The notes: a model not told the origin generated them from the letters alone. 5,976 bases of DNA from an uncultured Lysobacter sp. (GCA_946479915.1 CAMLHR010000091.1:1-5976); one strand, 5' to 3'; positions 1-5,976 are shown, counted from the first letter of the stretch. Translations and numbers: made by a program.

Positions 1-885
1 CTGGTGGCCGGCCATCCGCGGTTCGAACTGGCCTTCGTGTCGTCGCGGGCGCTGGACGGCGAGCGCGTGGCGGACCACGTGCCCGCGTACACGGGCGCGT
101 TGCGCTACGGCGCACCGGAGCACGAGGACCTTCCGGGGTTCGGCGCCGATGCGGTGGTGCTCGCGCTGCCGAATGGAAAGGCGGCCGCCTGCGTCGGCGC
201 GTTCGATGCCGTTGCCGCGGATCCGGTGATCGTCGACCTGTCGGCGGACTTCCGCTTCGACGAGGGCTGGTACTACGGCCTGCCGGAACTGACCCGTGCG
301 GATTACGCGGGGCAACGGCGGATCGCCAACCCCGGCTGCTACGCCACCGCCATGCAGCTGGCGATCGCGCCGATGCGCGACGTCCTCGCCGGGCCGGTCC
401 AGTGCTTCGGCGTCTCCGGATACTCGGGGGCGGGCACGACGCCGTCGGACAAGAACGATCCCGCCAACCTTCGCGACAACCTCATCCCGTACGCGCTCAC
501 CGGCCACGTGCACGAGCGCGAGGTGACGCGGCAGCTCGGCCACCCGGTCGAGTTCATGCCGCACGTCGCGCCGCACTTCCGCGGCATCACGCTGACCGCG
601 AACCTGCACCTGTCGCGCGCGTTCGACCTGGACGGCGTGCGGGCCCGCTACCGGGAGCGCTACGCGGGCGAGCCGCTGGTGCGGGTGGTGGACGACGCGC
701 CCTGGGTCAGCCGCATCGCCGGCCGGCACCCTGTCGAGGTCGGCGGGTTCACCCTGTCGCCGGACGGGCGGCGCCTGGTGGTCGTGGCCACCGAGGACAA
801 CCTGCTGAAGGGCGCGGCGACGCAGGCGTTGCAGAATCTCAACCTGGCTTTCGGGCTGGACGAACTGGCGGGCATTCCGACATGA
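1..885 (+). CDS. argC: N-acetyl-gamma-glutamyl-phosphate reductase, 5'-truncated by window edge
   Basis: This enzyme reduces N-acetylglutamyl phosphate to N-acetylglutamate semialdehyde with NADPH, the third step from glutamate to ornithine and arginine, in the cytoplasm. The frame is open from base 1 and 294 residues are visible. The N-terminal GxxGxxG dinucleotide-binding strand expected in this family is missing, so the true start lies upstream; the GTG at base 4 is an internal valine codon. The catalytic cysteine is in NPGCYAT (Cys codon 337-339), preceded by [15 protein letters not shown] and the HVHEREV segment, which matches the conserved HxHxxE region holding the active-site histidine, follow. 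[12 protein letters not shown] and the C-terminal EDNLLKGAA(T)QA stretch are also typical of ArgC. The stop TGA (883-885) overlaps the argH ATG, indicating one mRNA and translational coupling. The reading frame shows no damage. Confidence 0.96.
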   Translation: MVAGHPRFELAFVSSRALDGERVADHVPAYTGALRYGAPEHEDLPGFGADAVVLALPNGKAAACVGAFDAVAADPVIVDLSADFRFDEGWYYGLPELTRADYAGQRRIANPGCYATAMQLAIAPMRDVLAGPVQCFGVSGYSGAGTTPSDKNDPANLRDNLIPYALTGHVHEREVTRQLGHPVEFMPHVAPHFRGITLTANLHLSRAFDLDGVRARYRERYAGEPLVRVVDDAPWVSRIAGRHPVEVGGFTLSPDGRRLVVVATEDNLLKGAATQALQNLNLAFGLDELAGIPT

Positions 886-2168
886 GCGAGCTCCTCTGGC
901 AGAAACCCGGCGTCGAAGTCGACCGCGGGATCCAGGCCTTCCTGGCCGGCGACGACGTGGTGCTCGACCGGGAATTCTTCCTCTTCGACCTGCAGGCGAG
1001 TGCCGTGCATGCCGAGGGCCTGCGGCAGATCGGCCTGCTGTCCGAGTCCGAACTGGCCGGCATCCAGCGGGAGCTCGCCGCGCTCGGCGACGACTTCCGC
1101 AGCGGGGCCTTCGTGCTGGACGACCGCTTCGAGGACGGCCACTCCGCGATCGAGGCGCGCCTGGTCGAGCGCCTGGGCGAGACCGGCAAGCGCATCCACG
1201 CCGGCCGCAGCCGCAACGACCAGGTGCTGGTCGCGACCCGCCTGTGGCTGAAGGACCGGCTGGCGACGCTGCAGGCCATTGCGCGCGAAGCCGCGACCGT
1301 TGCGCTCGCACGCGCCGAGGCCGAGGCCTCGCTGCCCATGCCGGGCTACACCCACCTGCAACGCGCCGTCGTGTCGTCGGCCGGCATGTGGTGGGCCGGC
1401 TGGGCCGAGGCGTTCATCGACGACGCCCTGCGCGCCCGCGACACCCGCGCCTGGCTCGACGCCAACCCGCTCGGCACGGCCGCCGGCTACGGGGTCAACC
1501 TGCCGCTGGCCCGCGACCAGGCGACGCAGGCGCTCGGCTTCGGCCGCCTGCAGGTGGCCGCGACCTACGCCCAGCTCTCGCGCGGCAAGTTCGAACTCGC
1601 CGCGCTCGAGGCCCTGGGCAGCGCCATGCTCGACCTGCGCCGCCTGGCCTGGGACCTGAGCCTGTTCACCAGCGCGGAGTTCGGCTTCGTGGCGCTGCCG
1701 CCGCAGTACACGACCGGCAGCTCGATCATGCCCAACAAGCGCAACCCGGACGTCATCGAGCTCATGCGCGGCACGTACGCCAGCGTCGCGGCCGCGCGCA
1801 CCGAGATCGAGCAGCTGCTGTCGCTGCCCTCGGGCTACCACCGCGACCTGCAGGTGTCGAAGGGCGCGCTGTTCCATGGCTTCGGCAAGGGGCTGCAGGC
1901 GCTGGCGCTGCTGCCCGGCCTGCTGCGCGGCCTGCAATGGAAGGAGGGCGCGATGCGCGCCGCGCTGGAGCCCTCGATGTACGCGACCGACCTGGCCGTG
2001 GACCTGGCCCGCGAGGGCACGCCGTTCCGCGACGCCTACCGCCAGGCCGCGGACCCGGTGCGCTGGATCGGCGGCAGCCCGGACGCGAGCCTCGCGGCGC
2101 GCGTCTCCCCTGGCGCCGGCGGCGACCTGCGGCTGGGCGCGTTGCGCCTGCGCCTGGACGCGCTGTAG
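882..2168 (+). CDS. argH: Argininosuccinate lyase
   Basis: ArgH splits argininosuccinate into arginine and fumarate, the final step of arginine synthesis; family members are homotetramers of the fumarase/aspartase superfamily. The ATG at 882 overlaps the argC stop (ATGA) and gives 428 residues, somewhat shorter than the roughly 460 of E. coli ArgH. Conserved blocks appear in order: [11 protein letters not shown] (84-94), [10 protein letters not shown] (106-115), GYTHLQ with the general-acid histidine region (155-160), and the superfamily signature [11 protein letters not shown] (279-289) carrying the catalytic serine loop. An open frame continues upstream of 882, but it is the off-frame shadow of argC and the family N-terminus fits this ATG. 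Only a weak purine-rich GGCGGG precedes the start, consistent with coupling to argC. The stop TAG forms the left arm of an inverted repeat shared with the convergent gene's stop. Confidence 0.97.
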   Translation: MSELLWQKPGVEVDRGIQAFLAGDDVVLDREFFLFDLQASAVHAEGLRQIGLLSESELAGIQRELAALGDDFRSGAFVLDDRFEDGHSAIEARLVERLGETGKRIHAGRSRNDQVLVATRLWLKDRLATLQAIAREAATVALARAEAEASLPMPGYTHLQRAVVSSAGMWWAGWAEAFIDDALRARDTRAWLDANPLGTAAGYGVNLPLARDQATQALGFGRLQVAATYAQLSRGKFELAALEALGSAMLDLRRLAWDLSLFTSAEFGFVALPPQYTTGSSIMPNKRNPDVIELMRGTYASVAAARTEIEQLLSLPSGYHRDLQVSKGALFHGFGKGLQALALLPGLLRGLQWKEGAMRAALEPSMYATDLAVDLAREGTPFRDAYRQAADPVRWIGGSPDASLAARVSPGAGGDLRLGALRLRLDAL

Positions 2169-2183
2169 GCCGCGCCCGGCCTA
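2166..2183. terminator. Candidate bidirectional transcription barrier between argH and the convergent phosphoesterase gene
   Basis: TAGGCCG (2166-2172) and CGGCCTA (2177-2183) form a perfect 7-bp inverted repeat around a 4-base loop, CGCC. The outer three bases of each arm are the TAG stop codons of the two convergent genes, so the hairpin lies where both mRNAs must end or collide. Only 12 bases separate the coding regions and no other hairpin was seen there. Neither strand has a T-run after the stem, so this is not a canonical intrinsic terminator. It may work as a weak bidirectional barrier or as a 3'-end stabiliser. Confidence 0.35.
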
Positions 2184-3680
2184 TTGGCAGCGCGGGTCGT
2201 CCTCCCAGACCGGTTCGCCCGTGGCGTCACCTTCCTGCTGGTACCACCGGCGGAGTTCCATGCCGGCTTCGGCGTCGACCGTGATGTAGGTGTAGCAGGC
2301 AGGCAGGTCGTCCAGCGTCAGTCCGCGCAAGGCCTCCGAGTGGTCGAGCCCCCTGGCGATGCGCCTCTGCTCGAATCCTGCCTCGTCGATGACGCGCTGG
2401 AACGCGCCGGTATTGGCGACCCTGAAGATGTTCCCGGGCCGGACCGTCAGGTCCCAGGGGACCTCGAACTTGTGGGTGTGGCCATACACGTAGAAGCGCA
2501 TGTCCTCATGCGTTTCGGACCGTTTGCGCAGGTGCGCCCTGAGCACTGCTTCGTTGGTCGTCACCAGGCCCTGGGCGACCGAGCTGAGCGTTGGCGCCGC
2601 GCAGTCGATCCGCCCCTGGAGCGCCGCATGGTCGCAAAGCTGGGCGACTTCGGTGTCGGACATCGCCGACACCAGTGCATCGAGTTGCGCGCGCAGCTCG
2701 GTTCCTTCCACGCTCTGTTCGTTGATGCGGGCGGCCATCGGGTCGTCGACGGGCAGGGCGCCGAGGACGAGCCGATGCCCGAGCTCCCGCGGTTGCGTCG
2801 GGACAGTGCTGCTGCCGGGTTGACCGAGCACGTCGAGCTTCTGGCGAAACGATGTTTCGAACAGGTTGAAGGCGATGAAGCGCGCGAAATCCCGTGCCGT
2901 CCGCACCCAGCCCCGGTCGGCGATCCGGTAACGCAAACCGGCCGATTCCGGGCCGAGGTTGTCGATCAAGGGATAGCGGGATTCCTCTTCGTTGAACAAC
3001 GTCTGCACGAAGTTCTCGCCCCAGGGCCGGATGAGGTGCGTCACCCCGGCAGCGTCGGTTTCCGTCACGCGGGGCCAGTCGTCGTACTTGTTGACGTCCT
3101 GGCCGATCTGGTGGCCGTGCTCGGTGACGATGTGGCCGTCGACACTGGTCCATTCGCCGTCCGCCTCGATCTCGACGCGATCCCGTGCCGCGTCCGGAAA
3201 CGCATCCAGCAGCACCTGCCTGACCTCGGGGATCATCAGGGCGGCATCGTGGTTGCCCGGCACGATGTACAGGCGGTTGGTGCCTCGGGCGACATAGTTC
3301 CCCAGCGACACCAGGTCCGCGCGGTGCGCCTGCACGACGGCCTGGGCGAGCGCGACCATCTCGGGCGTCGTGCAACTCAGCTCAGGTTCGGGCGTGCTGC
3401 AGGGCAGGTCGTCGGGGCGTTGCCACAGTTCGAGGAAGTCGCCCAGCACGACGACATCGACGTCGTCGCCTGGATACCTGGCCGCCATGGCATCGAGGAA
3501 ACCGCGCAAGGCGTTCGACCAGCGGAAATCTTCCTGCGGATGCCAGGAGCCGTCCGCGCGCGAGCCGAGCCCCATGTGCGTGTCGCTGAGGAGCACGGTC
3601 GGGCGCTCCTGTGCCCATGCGGCCGCCGGGGTCGACAGCATCGAGGCGGACAGGACGATCGTGACGAAACAGGACCTCAT
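2181..3680 (-). CDS. Predicted exported calcineurin-like metallophosphoesterase
   Basis: 499 residues. The N-terminus (MRSCFVTIVLSASMLS...AWA|QE) reads as a Sec signal peptide with likely cleavage after Ala23, so the mature enzyme should be periplasmic or secreted. The ordered motifs of two-metal calcineurin-like phosphoesterases are present: SDTH (Asp33, His35), GDFLELW (Asp81), PGNHD (Asn143, His144), EHGHQ (His188 or His190) and GHTH (400-403, His401 and His403). The ligand set looks intact, so the protein should be catalytic; the substrate cannot be told. SDxHxG and GDFxELW recall LpxH-type hydrolases, but those are cytoplasmic and about half this length. The segment between HGH and GHTH is about 210 residues and largely helical in appearance. 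Six cysteines in the mature protein (94, 103, 349, 360, 462, 498) could form disulfides. The start is supported by AAGGAG seven bases upstream. It overlaps the upstream CHAT gene by ATGA and presumably shares its transcript. Confidence 0.88.
   Translation of the reverse strand: MRSCFVTIVLSASMLSTPAAAWAQERPTVLLSDTHMGLGSRADGSWHPQEDFRWSNALRGFLDAMAARYPGDDVDVVVLGDFLELWQRPDDLPCSTPEPELSCTTPEMVALAQAVVQAHRADLVSLGNYVARGTNRLYIVPGNHDAALMIPEVRQVLLDAFPDAARDRVEIEADGEWTSVDGHIVTEHGHQIGQDVNKYDDWPRVTETDAAGVTHLIRPWGENFVQTLFNEEESRYPLIDNLGPESAGLRYRIADRGWVRTARDFARFIAFNLFETSFRQKLDVLGQPGSSTVPTQPRELGHRLVLGALPVDDPMAARINEQSVEGTELRAQLDALVSAMSDTEVAQLCDHAALQGRIDCAAPTLSSVAQGLVTTNEAVLRAHLRKRSETHEDMRFYVYGHTHKFEVPWDLTVRPGNIFRVANTGAFQRVIDEAGFEQRRIARGLDHSEALRGLTLDDLPACYTYITVDAEAGMELRRWYQQEGDATGEPVWEDDPRCQ
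3612..3680 (-). other. Sec signal peptide of the phosphoesterase (residues 1-23)
   Basis: One arginine at position 2 is followed by a hydrophobic stretch (FVTIVLSASML), then a small-residue region ending Ala-Trp-Ala before Gln24, which satisfies the Ala-x-Ala rule for signal peptidase I. There is no lipobox cysteine at the cleavage point. The n-region is short with a single positive charge. Read by eye, without a predictor. Confidence 0.75.
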
Positions 3681-5731
3681 GGCGTGGCTCCTTGCTGGGT
3701 ACACAGACGGATGCCGGGGTTGCCGGCCAGGATCAGTTCCAGCGACTGCTTGCCGGCCAGGGACTGGGTGGTCGCATAGGACGCCGCCGTGGACGCGACG
3801 GCGCGGTCGAACAATTCGCGAAGCGTCGGTTGCTTGTTTGCGCGGTAGGCCCCGTCGATCTCGGCGAGGAACTGGCTGGTCAGGTGGATCGCATAATCGG
3901 CGTCGATCGAAAAGGGGCTGCCGACGACTGACTGGATGCCGTTCGCATTGAGCCGGTCGATTAGGCCGTCCGACGATTCCGGGCCCCCGGTCGCGCACGC
4001 CGCCAGGAATGCGACGCTCCCCGGCGGGAACCGGCGGTCGATGAAGGCCTCCGGGATGACCGGCGGGCCCAGCGTGTCGAGCGGATCGCGACCGGGATCC
4101 AGCCCCGCCGGGCCGTAATGGGCCAGCAGGATGAGGCCCTCGGGTCCTGCGCCGGGCGAAAGGGCGGCGGAGTCCTCGAGGAATGCGAGGTAACCGCTGC
4201 CGTTGGTCGCATGCGTCCCGACCCACGTCCGGTCGGCCATCCGGTGGATCGCGGCCAGGCGATCCCGGGACGTGCCCGAGATGTCGTTCAACCTGCCTGG
4301 AACAAGCAGGTTCCAGCGCGCGATGCAGGCTTCGGGCGGGATGGACGCCGGCCGTTCCAGTGGCTGGATCACGCCGAAGTCGTCCCGCGCCAGGTAGCCG
4401 GGCATCGGCCAGGCGAGCAGCTGCAACGGCATGTACATCAGGTCGTTGGCCGCCGTTCCCTCGATCGAGAAACGGGCGGAAACCGTTGGCGCGTCCGTGC
4501 TGCCGAGATAATCCTTCAACAGCTGCAGGGCGTCTTCGGGGCCCTTGCCTGGGGGTTGGGGGTGCGTCGCCGTGAACAGCAGTGCGTGCAGGAGGCGCGA
4601 CGCGTAGTAGTACGCCCGCTGCCGGACGTCCGGGTCCGAACTGGCAAGCGATGTCCGTGCGGGCCCCAGGAACTGCTCGAACGCCTTCGAGTTCATGGCA
4701 TCGGACAGGCGCTGCTTCGTTTCCCAGCCCAGGATCCGCTGCGCGGCGCCAGGGCCCCGGTACGCGAACACCACGTAGTTGACGCGATCGCCCGCGGGCG
4801 GGGCGAACTCGAAAGCGTGCAGTCCCACGGCGGGTTCGTCGCCCGCGGAATCGCCGGTTCCAGGCGTGGCGAAGAAGGTCGCCTCCCCTCCGGCGACGAT
4901 GCCGCCATCGGTGCCGAACCTTCGCTGGCAGGCTTCCACCGCGTGCGGCCCGTCGCCGATCGGCACGGCCACCAGCAGGCTGTCCATCGCCCGGGTCATC
5001 GCCGCATCCCAGATCGACAGCGCGAACGAAGCGCATCCGTCTTCGGAGGCGACGAAGGGGATCCTGTCGATCGCGCCGTATTCGGCCGAGCCGCTCCGGC
5101 GTTCCAACCGCAGGGTGTAGGAACCGGGTGATCCCGGCGCCGGTTTCAGCATGGCATCCGCGAACACGGGAACGACGGTCAGGTCGATCGCTTCGTGCGG
5201 GCGGAGCGCATCGATCTGTTCCTTCAGGGTGTCCGAAACCCGGGGGAGCGTGTCGCTCAGTTCGACGGCGAGGCGCAGGGCGTGGGTGGCGTCGCGCGTC
5301 ACGTAGCGCCGGGTCTCGCCGGCACTCACCAGGTCGGCGCGCCAACCCACGGCGGTGACAGGTGCCTCGTACCAGTCCGGTAGCGAACCATAGTTCGGGA
5401 TCATTCCGTGGGGCAGGGAGCCGCCGGTGTCTTCGACAACGGCCTCGTTCGACCCGGCGTCTGCGTGCTCGGGGAACTCTTCCGCCGCTTCGAGGTTTCC
5501 TTCCTCGTAGAGGGCTTCTTCGTCGGGGTTTCCGCGCTCTTCAAGGCGCTCTCCCGTGTCGAGGCTTGCGTCCTCGTACACCACCGGGTTCGGCCCGTGC
5601 TCTTCCCGCCCGGCCTGGTTCAGGCGCGGATCGCAAGCGGCCAGCATGAGCAGGAAGATCGACGCCGTGCACGTCGTCGCGGTTCGGGCGTCGCGGCGCC
5701 CAGGCCCCTTGGGGCCGTGATCTGCGTCCAT
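3677..5731 (-). CDS. Predicted lipoprotein with C-terminal CHAT (caspase-like) protease domain
   Basis: 684 residues from the ATG at 5731, chosen for its GGGGAGG Shine-Dalgarno nine bases upstream and the signal peptide that follows. Layout: lipoprotein signal ending in lipobox LAAC (Cys33); acidic, probably disordered tether (about 41-105, some 21 Asp/Glu against three Arg); a middle region (about 115-340) with beta-rich and helical stretches that I do not recognise; and a CHAT domain (about 345-684). CHAT evidence: the N-terminal subdomain segment PLQLLAWP...QPLERP (435-461), resembling the family's PWELL...R region; LILLAHYG with candidate catalytic His538; VAFLAACATG with candidate catalytic Cys579, matching the LSACxTG consensus; GIQSVVGSPFSID; and a terminal LAGNPGIRL. 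The dyad is intact, so a cysteine protease is plausible, though some CHAT proteins only bind. Asp follows the lipidated Cys, an inner-membrane retention signal in E. coli. It is first in a two-gene unit, ahead of the overlapping phosphoesterase gene. Confidence 0.85.
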   Translation of the reverse strand: MDADHGPKGPGRRDARTATTCTASIFLLMLAACDPRLNQAGREEHGPNPVVYEDASLDTGERLEERGNPDEEALYEEGNLEAAEEFPEHADAGSNEAVVEDTGGSLPHGMIPNYGSLPDWYEAPVTAVGWRADLVSAGETRRYVTRDATHALRLAVELSDTLPRVSDTLKEQIDALRPHEAIDLTVVPVFADAMLKPAPGSPGSYTLRLERRSGSAEYGAIDRIPFVASEDGCASFALSIWDAAMTRAMDSLLVAVPIGDGPHAVEACQRRFGTDGGIVAGGEATFFATPGTGDSAGDEPAVGLHAFEFAPPAGDRVNYVVFAYRGPGAAQRILGWETKQRLSDAMNSKAFEQFLGPARTSLASSDPDVRQRAYYYASRLLHALLFTATHPQPPGKGPEDALQLLKDYLGSTDAPTVSARFSIEGTAANDLMYMPLQLLAWPMPGYLARDDFGVIQPLERPASIPPEACIARWNLLVPGRLNDISGTSRDRLAAIHRMADRTWVGTHATNGSGYLAFLEDSAALSPGAGPEGLILLAHYGPAGLDPGRDPLDTLGPPVIPEAFIDRRFPPGSVAFLAACATGGPESSDGLIDRLNANGIQSVVGSPFSIDADYAIHLTSQFLAEIDGAYRANKQPTLRELFDRAVASTAASYATTQSLAGKQSLELILAGNPGIRLCTQQGATP
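3688..3693 (-). promoter_or_regulatory. Shine-Dalgarno AAGGAG of the phosphoesterase gene
   Basis: On the minus strand AAGGAG ends seven bases before the ATG at 3680, an ideal spacing. It lies inside the last codons of the CHAT gene. It confirms this start over the long open frame that continues upstream in the same frame, and implies that ribosomes can both re-initiate and load independently. Confidence 0.8.
5633..5731 (-). other. Lipoprotein signal peptide and lipidated cysteine of the CHAT protein (residues 1-33)
   Basis: An arginine-containing n-region (GRRDAR) of about 20 residues is followed by a short hydrophobic core (ASIFLLML) and the lipobox Leu-Ala-Ala-Cys, with Cys33 encoded at 5633-5635. 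Residue 34 is Asp (codon 5630-5632). The n-region is longer than usual, but no in-frame ATG or GTG lies closer to the core except the ATG within LLML, which would destroy the signal. The twin arginine lacks the rest of a Tat motif. Confidence 0.75.
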
Positions 5732-5740
5732 CCCCGTCCG

Positions 5741-5747
5741 CCTCCCC
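5741..5747 (-). promoter_or_regulatory. Shine-Dalgarno GGGGAGG of the CHAT lipoprotein gene
   Basis: GGGGAGG on the minus strand lies nine bases before the ATG at 5731. It decides this start against the more distal in-frame ATG at 5839, which would add 36 residues and hide the signal peptide. Confidence 0.75.
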
Positions 5748-5775
5748 GGCGCAAAAGGGCCTGGCCGGCTTCCGC

Positions 5776-5819
5776 GAGACCGGCGAGGTTCTCGTCCACA
5801 CACGGTCTCCCCCAGACCG
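5776..5819 (-). promoter_or_regulatory. Leader of the CHAT gene: overlapping inverted repeats that could form alternative hairpins
   Basis: On the minus strand CGGTCT (5819-5814), AGACCG (5808-5803) and CGGTCT (5782-5777) occur in that order. The middle copy can pair with the first (6 bp, loop of five G) or with the third. The second option extends to 7 bp (GAGACCG with CGGTCTC) and encloses a smaller CGAG-AAC-CTCG hairpin (5794-5784). The two folds exclude each other. They could be an RNA switch or a set of protein half-sites. The rest of 5732-5859 shows no confident promoter: TAGGAT (5832-5827) is the best -10-like hexamer and has no -35 at normal spacing. Confidence 0.3.
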
Positions 5820-5859
5820 CCAGCCAATCCTACGCCCAACCGCCCGGGCGATGGGCAAC

Positions 5860-5881
5860 AAAAAACCGGCGCGAGGCCGGT
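5860..5881 (-). terminator. Intrinsic terminator of tRNA-Pro
   Basis: On the minus strand ACCGGC, a CTCGC loop and GCCGGT form a perfect 6-bp GC-rich stem (5881-5876 with 5870-5865), followed at once by five more T residues. It starts 16 bases after the tRNA CCA end. This is the classical arrangement for ending the tRNA transcript and should insulate the CHAT/phosphoesterase unit from tRNA transcription. Confidence 0.88.
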
Positions 5882-5897
5882 CCATGCTTCGGTCGAT

Positions 5898-5974
5898 TGG
5901 TCGGGGAGACAGGATTTGAACCTGCGACTTCTACGTCCCGAACGTAGCGCTCTACCAGGCTGAGCTACACCCCG
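5898..5974 (-). tRNA. tRNA-Pro (anticodon CGG)
   Basis: The full 77-base cloverleaf reads on the minus strand: acceptor CGGGGTG, linker TA, D-arm GCTC/GAGC, anticodon arm CTACG-TTCGGGA-CGTAG, variable loop AAGTC, T-arm GCAGG-TTCAAAT-CCTGT, acceptor 3' side CTCCCCG, discriminator A and an encoded CCA. The anticodon is CGG, decoding CCG proline codons, which are abundant in such GC-rich genes. The C1-G72 pair with A73 fits bacterial tRNA-Pro. One oddity: the sixth acceptor pair is T6 opposite T67, a mismatch in an otherwise perfect stem. The promoter lies beyond the window end. Confidence 0.96.
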
Positions 5975-5976
5975 AC

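Noticed and set aside
660..1937. 425-codon minus-strand open frame opposite argC/argH
   Set aside because: Gln/Ala/Arg-rich shadow of a clearly functional argH; no motif or ribosome binding site supports it.
2181..3680. Identity as LpxH (UDP-2,3-diacylglucosamine hydrolase)
   Set aside because: The metal motifs are similar, but the protein has a signal peptide, about twice the length and a large insert. LpxH acts in the cytoplasm.
2184..3779. 531-codon plus-strand open frame opposite the phosphoesterase gene
   Set aside because: No recognisable domain; composition is typical of a mirror frame of a GC-rich gene. The opposite strand has complete catalytic motifs.
2181..5345. A single 1054-codon minus-strand open frame running through the phosphoesterase and most of the CHAT gene
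   Set aside because: Only the part from 3680 onward has a signal peptide, phosphoesterase motifs and a Shine-Dalgarno. The upstream part reads as arginine/proline-rich off-frame translation of the CHAT gene and is open only because of high GC.
5703..5716. GGCCCC-TT-GGGGCC inverted repeat just after the CHAT start codon
   Set aside because: It lies within codons, has a loop too short for a strong hairpin and is easily expected by chance at this GC content.
3677..5731. Gasdermin or CRISPR-linked CHAT defence locus
   Set aside because: No gasdermin-like partner, CRISPR repeats, Cas gene or TPR array is visible. The CHAT protein carries a lipoprotein signal, unlike those effectors.
5732..5839. 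Upstream ATG at 5839 as the start of the CHAT gene
   Set aside because: It would add 36 Gly/Arg-rich residues ahead of the lipoprotein signal and overlap the leader repeats. The ATG at 5731 has a strong Shine-Dalgarno and gives a readable signal peptide.
2169..5900. Integrated island flanked by att repeats of the tRNA-Pro 3' end
   Set aside because: I found no second copy of the tRNA 3' sequence near the argH end and no integrase or transposase in the window, so tRNA-mediated integration is not supported here.
5408..5947. Plus-strand open frame ending in a GETGFEPATS-like peptide
   Set aside because: That peptide is the well-known false translation of the antisense of a tRNA T-arm. Here it lies over tRNA-Pro, and the rest overlaps the CHAT gene start and the terminator.

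Overview
The window is GC-rich bacterial DNA. The arginine genes have close to saturated G/C at third codon positions, and the tRNA encodes its own CCA end. ArgC and ArgH look like those of the Lysobacterales/Xanthomonadaceae (Lysobacter, Luteimonas, Xanthomonas relatives). That placement is inferred from how the proteins read and was not tested by a search.

Layout. (1) Bases 1-2168, plus strand: the end of an arginine biosynthesis operon. argC (N-acetyl-gamma-glutamyl-phosphate reductase) has lost its 5' end to the window edge and overlaps a complete argH (argininosuccinate lyase) by an ATGA stop/start. ArgC makes N-acetylglutamate semialdehyde on the way to ornithine; ArgH releases arginine and fumarate in the last step. 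(2) Bases 2166-2183: a perfect 7-bp inverted repeat whose outer arms are the two facing TAG stop codons of argH and of the convergent gene. (3) Bases 2181-5731, minus strand: a two-gene unit. The first gene (3677-5731) encodes a predicted lipoprotein with a C-terminal CHAT (caspase-like) protease domain, an apparent His/Cys dyad and a very acidic tether after the lipidated cysteine. The second (2181-3680) encodes a predicted exported calcineurin-like metallophosphoesterase with a full set of metal ligands. They too overlap by ATGA, and the second gene has a strong Shine-Dalgarno inside the end of the first. (4) Bases 5732-5859: the leader of this unit, with a good Shine-Dalgarno and a set of mutually exclusive inverted repeats. 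(5) Bases 5860-5974, minus strand: tRNA-Pro(CGG) followed by a classical intrinsic terminator, so the protease/phosphoesterase unit probably has its own promoter.

The most interesting part is the protease-phosphoesterase pair. Both products carry export signals, which would place a caspase-like protease and a phosphoesterase together in the cell envelope. I do not recognise this pairing as a described system. Its role is unknown; cleavage or activation of one partner by the other, or action on a shared envelope substrate, is only inference. Hand counts on sampled lines suggest that this unit is less GC-rich than the arginine genes beside it, consistent with accessory DNA between argCH and tRNA-Pro, although I see no integrase, att repeat or insertion sequence.
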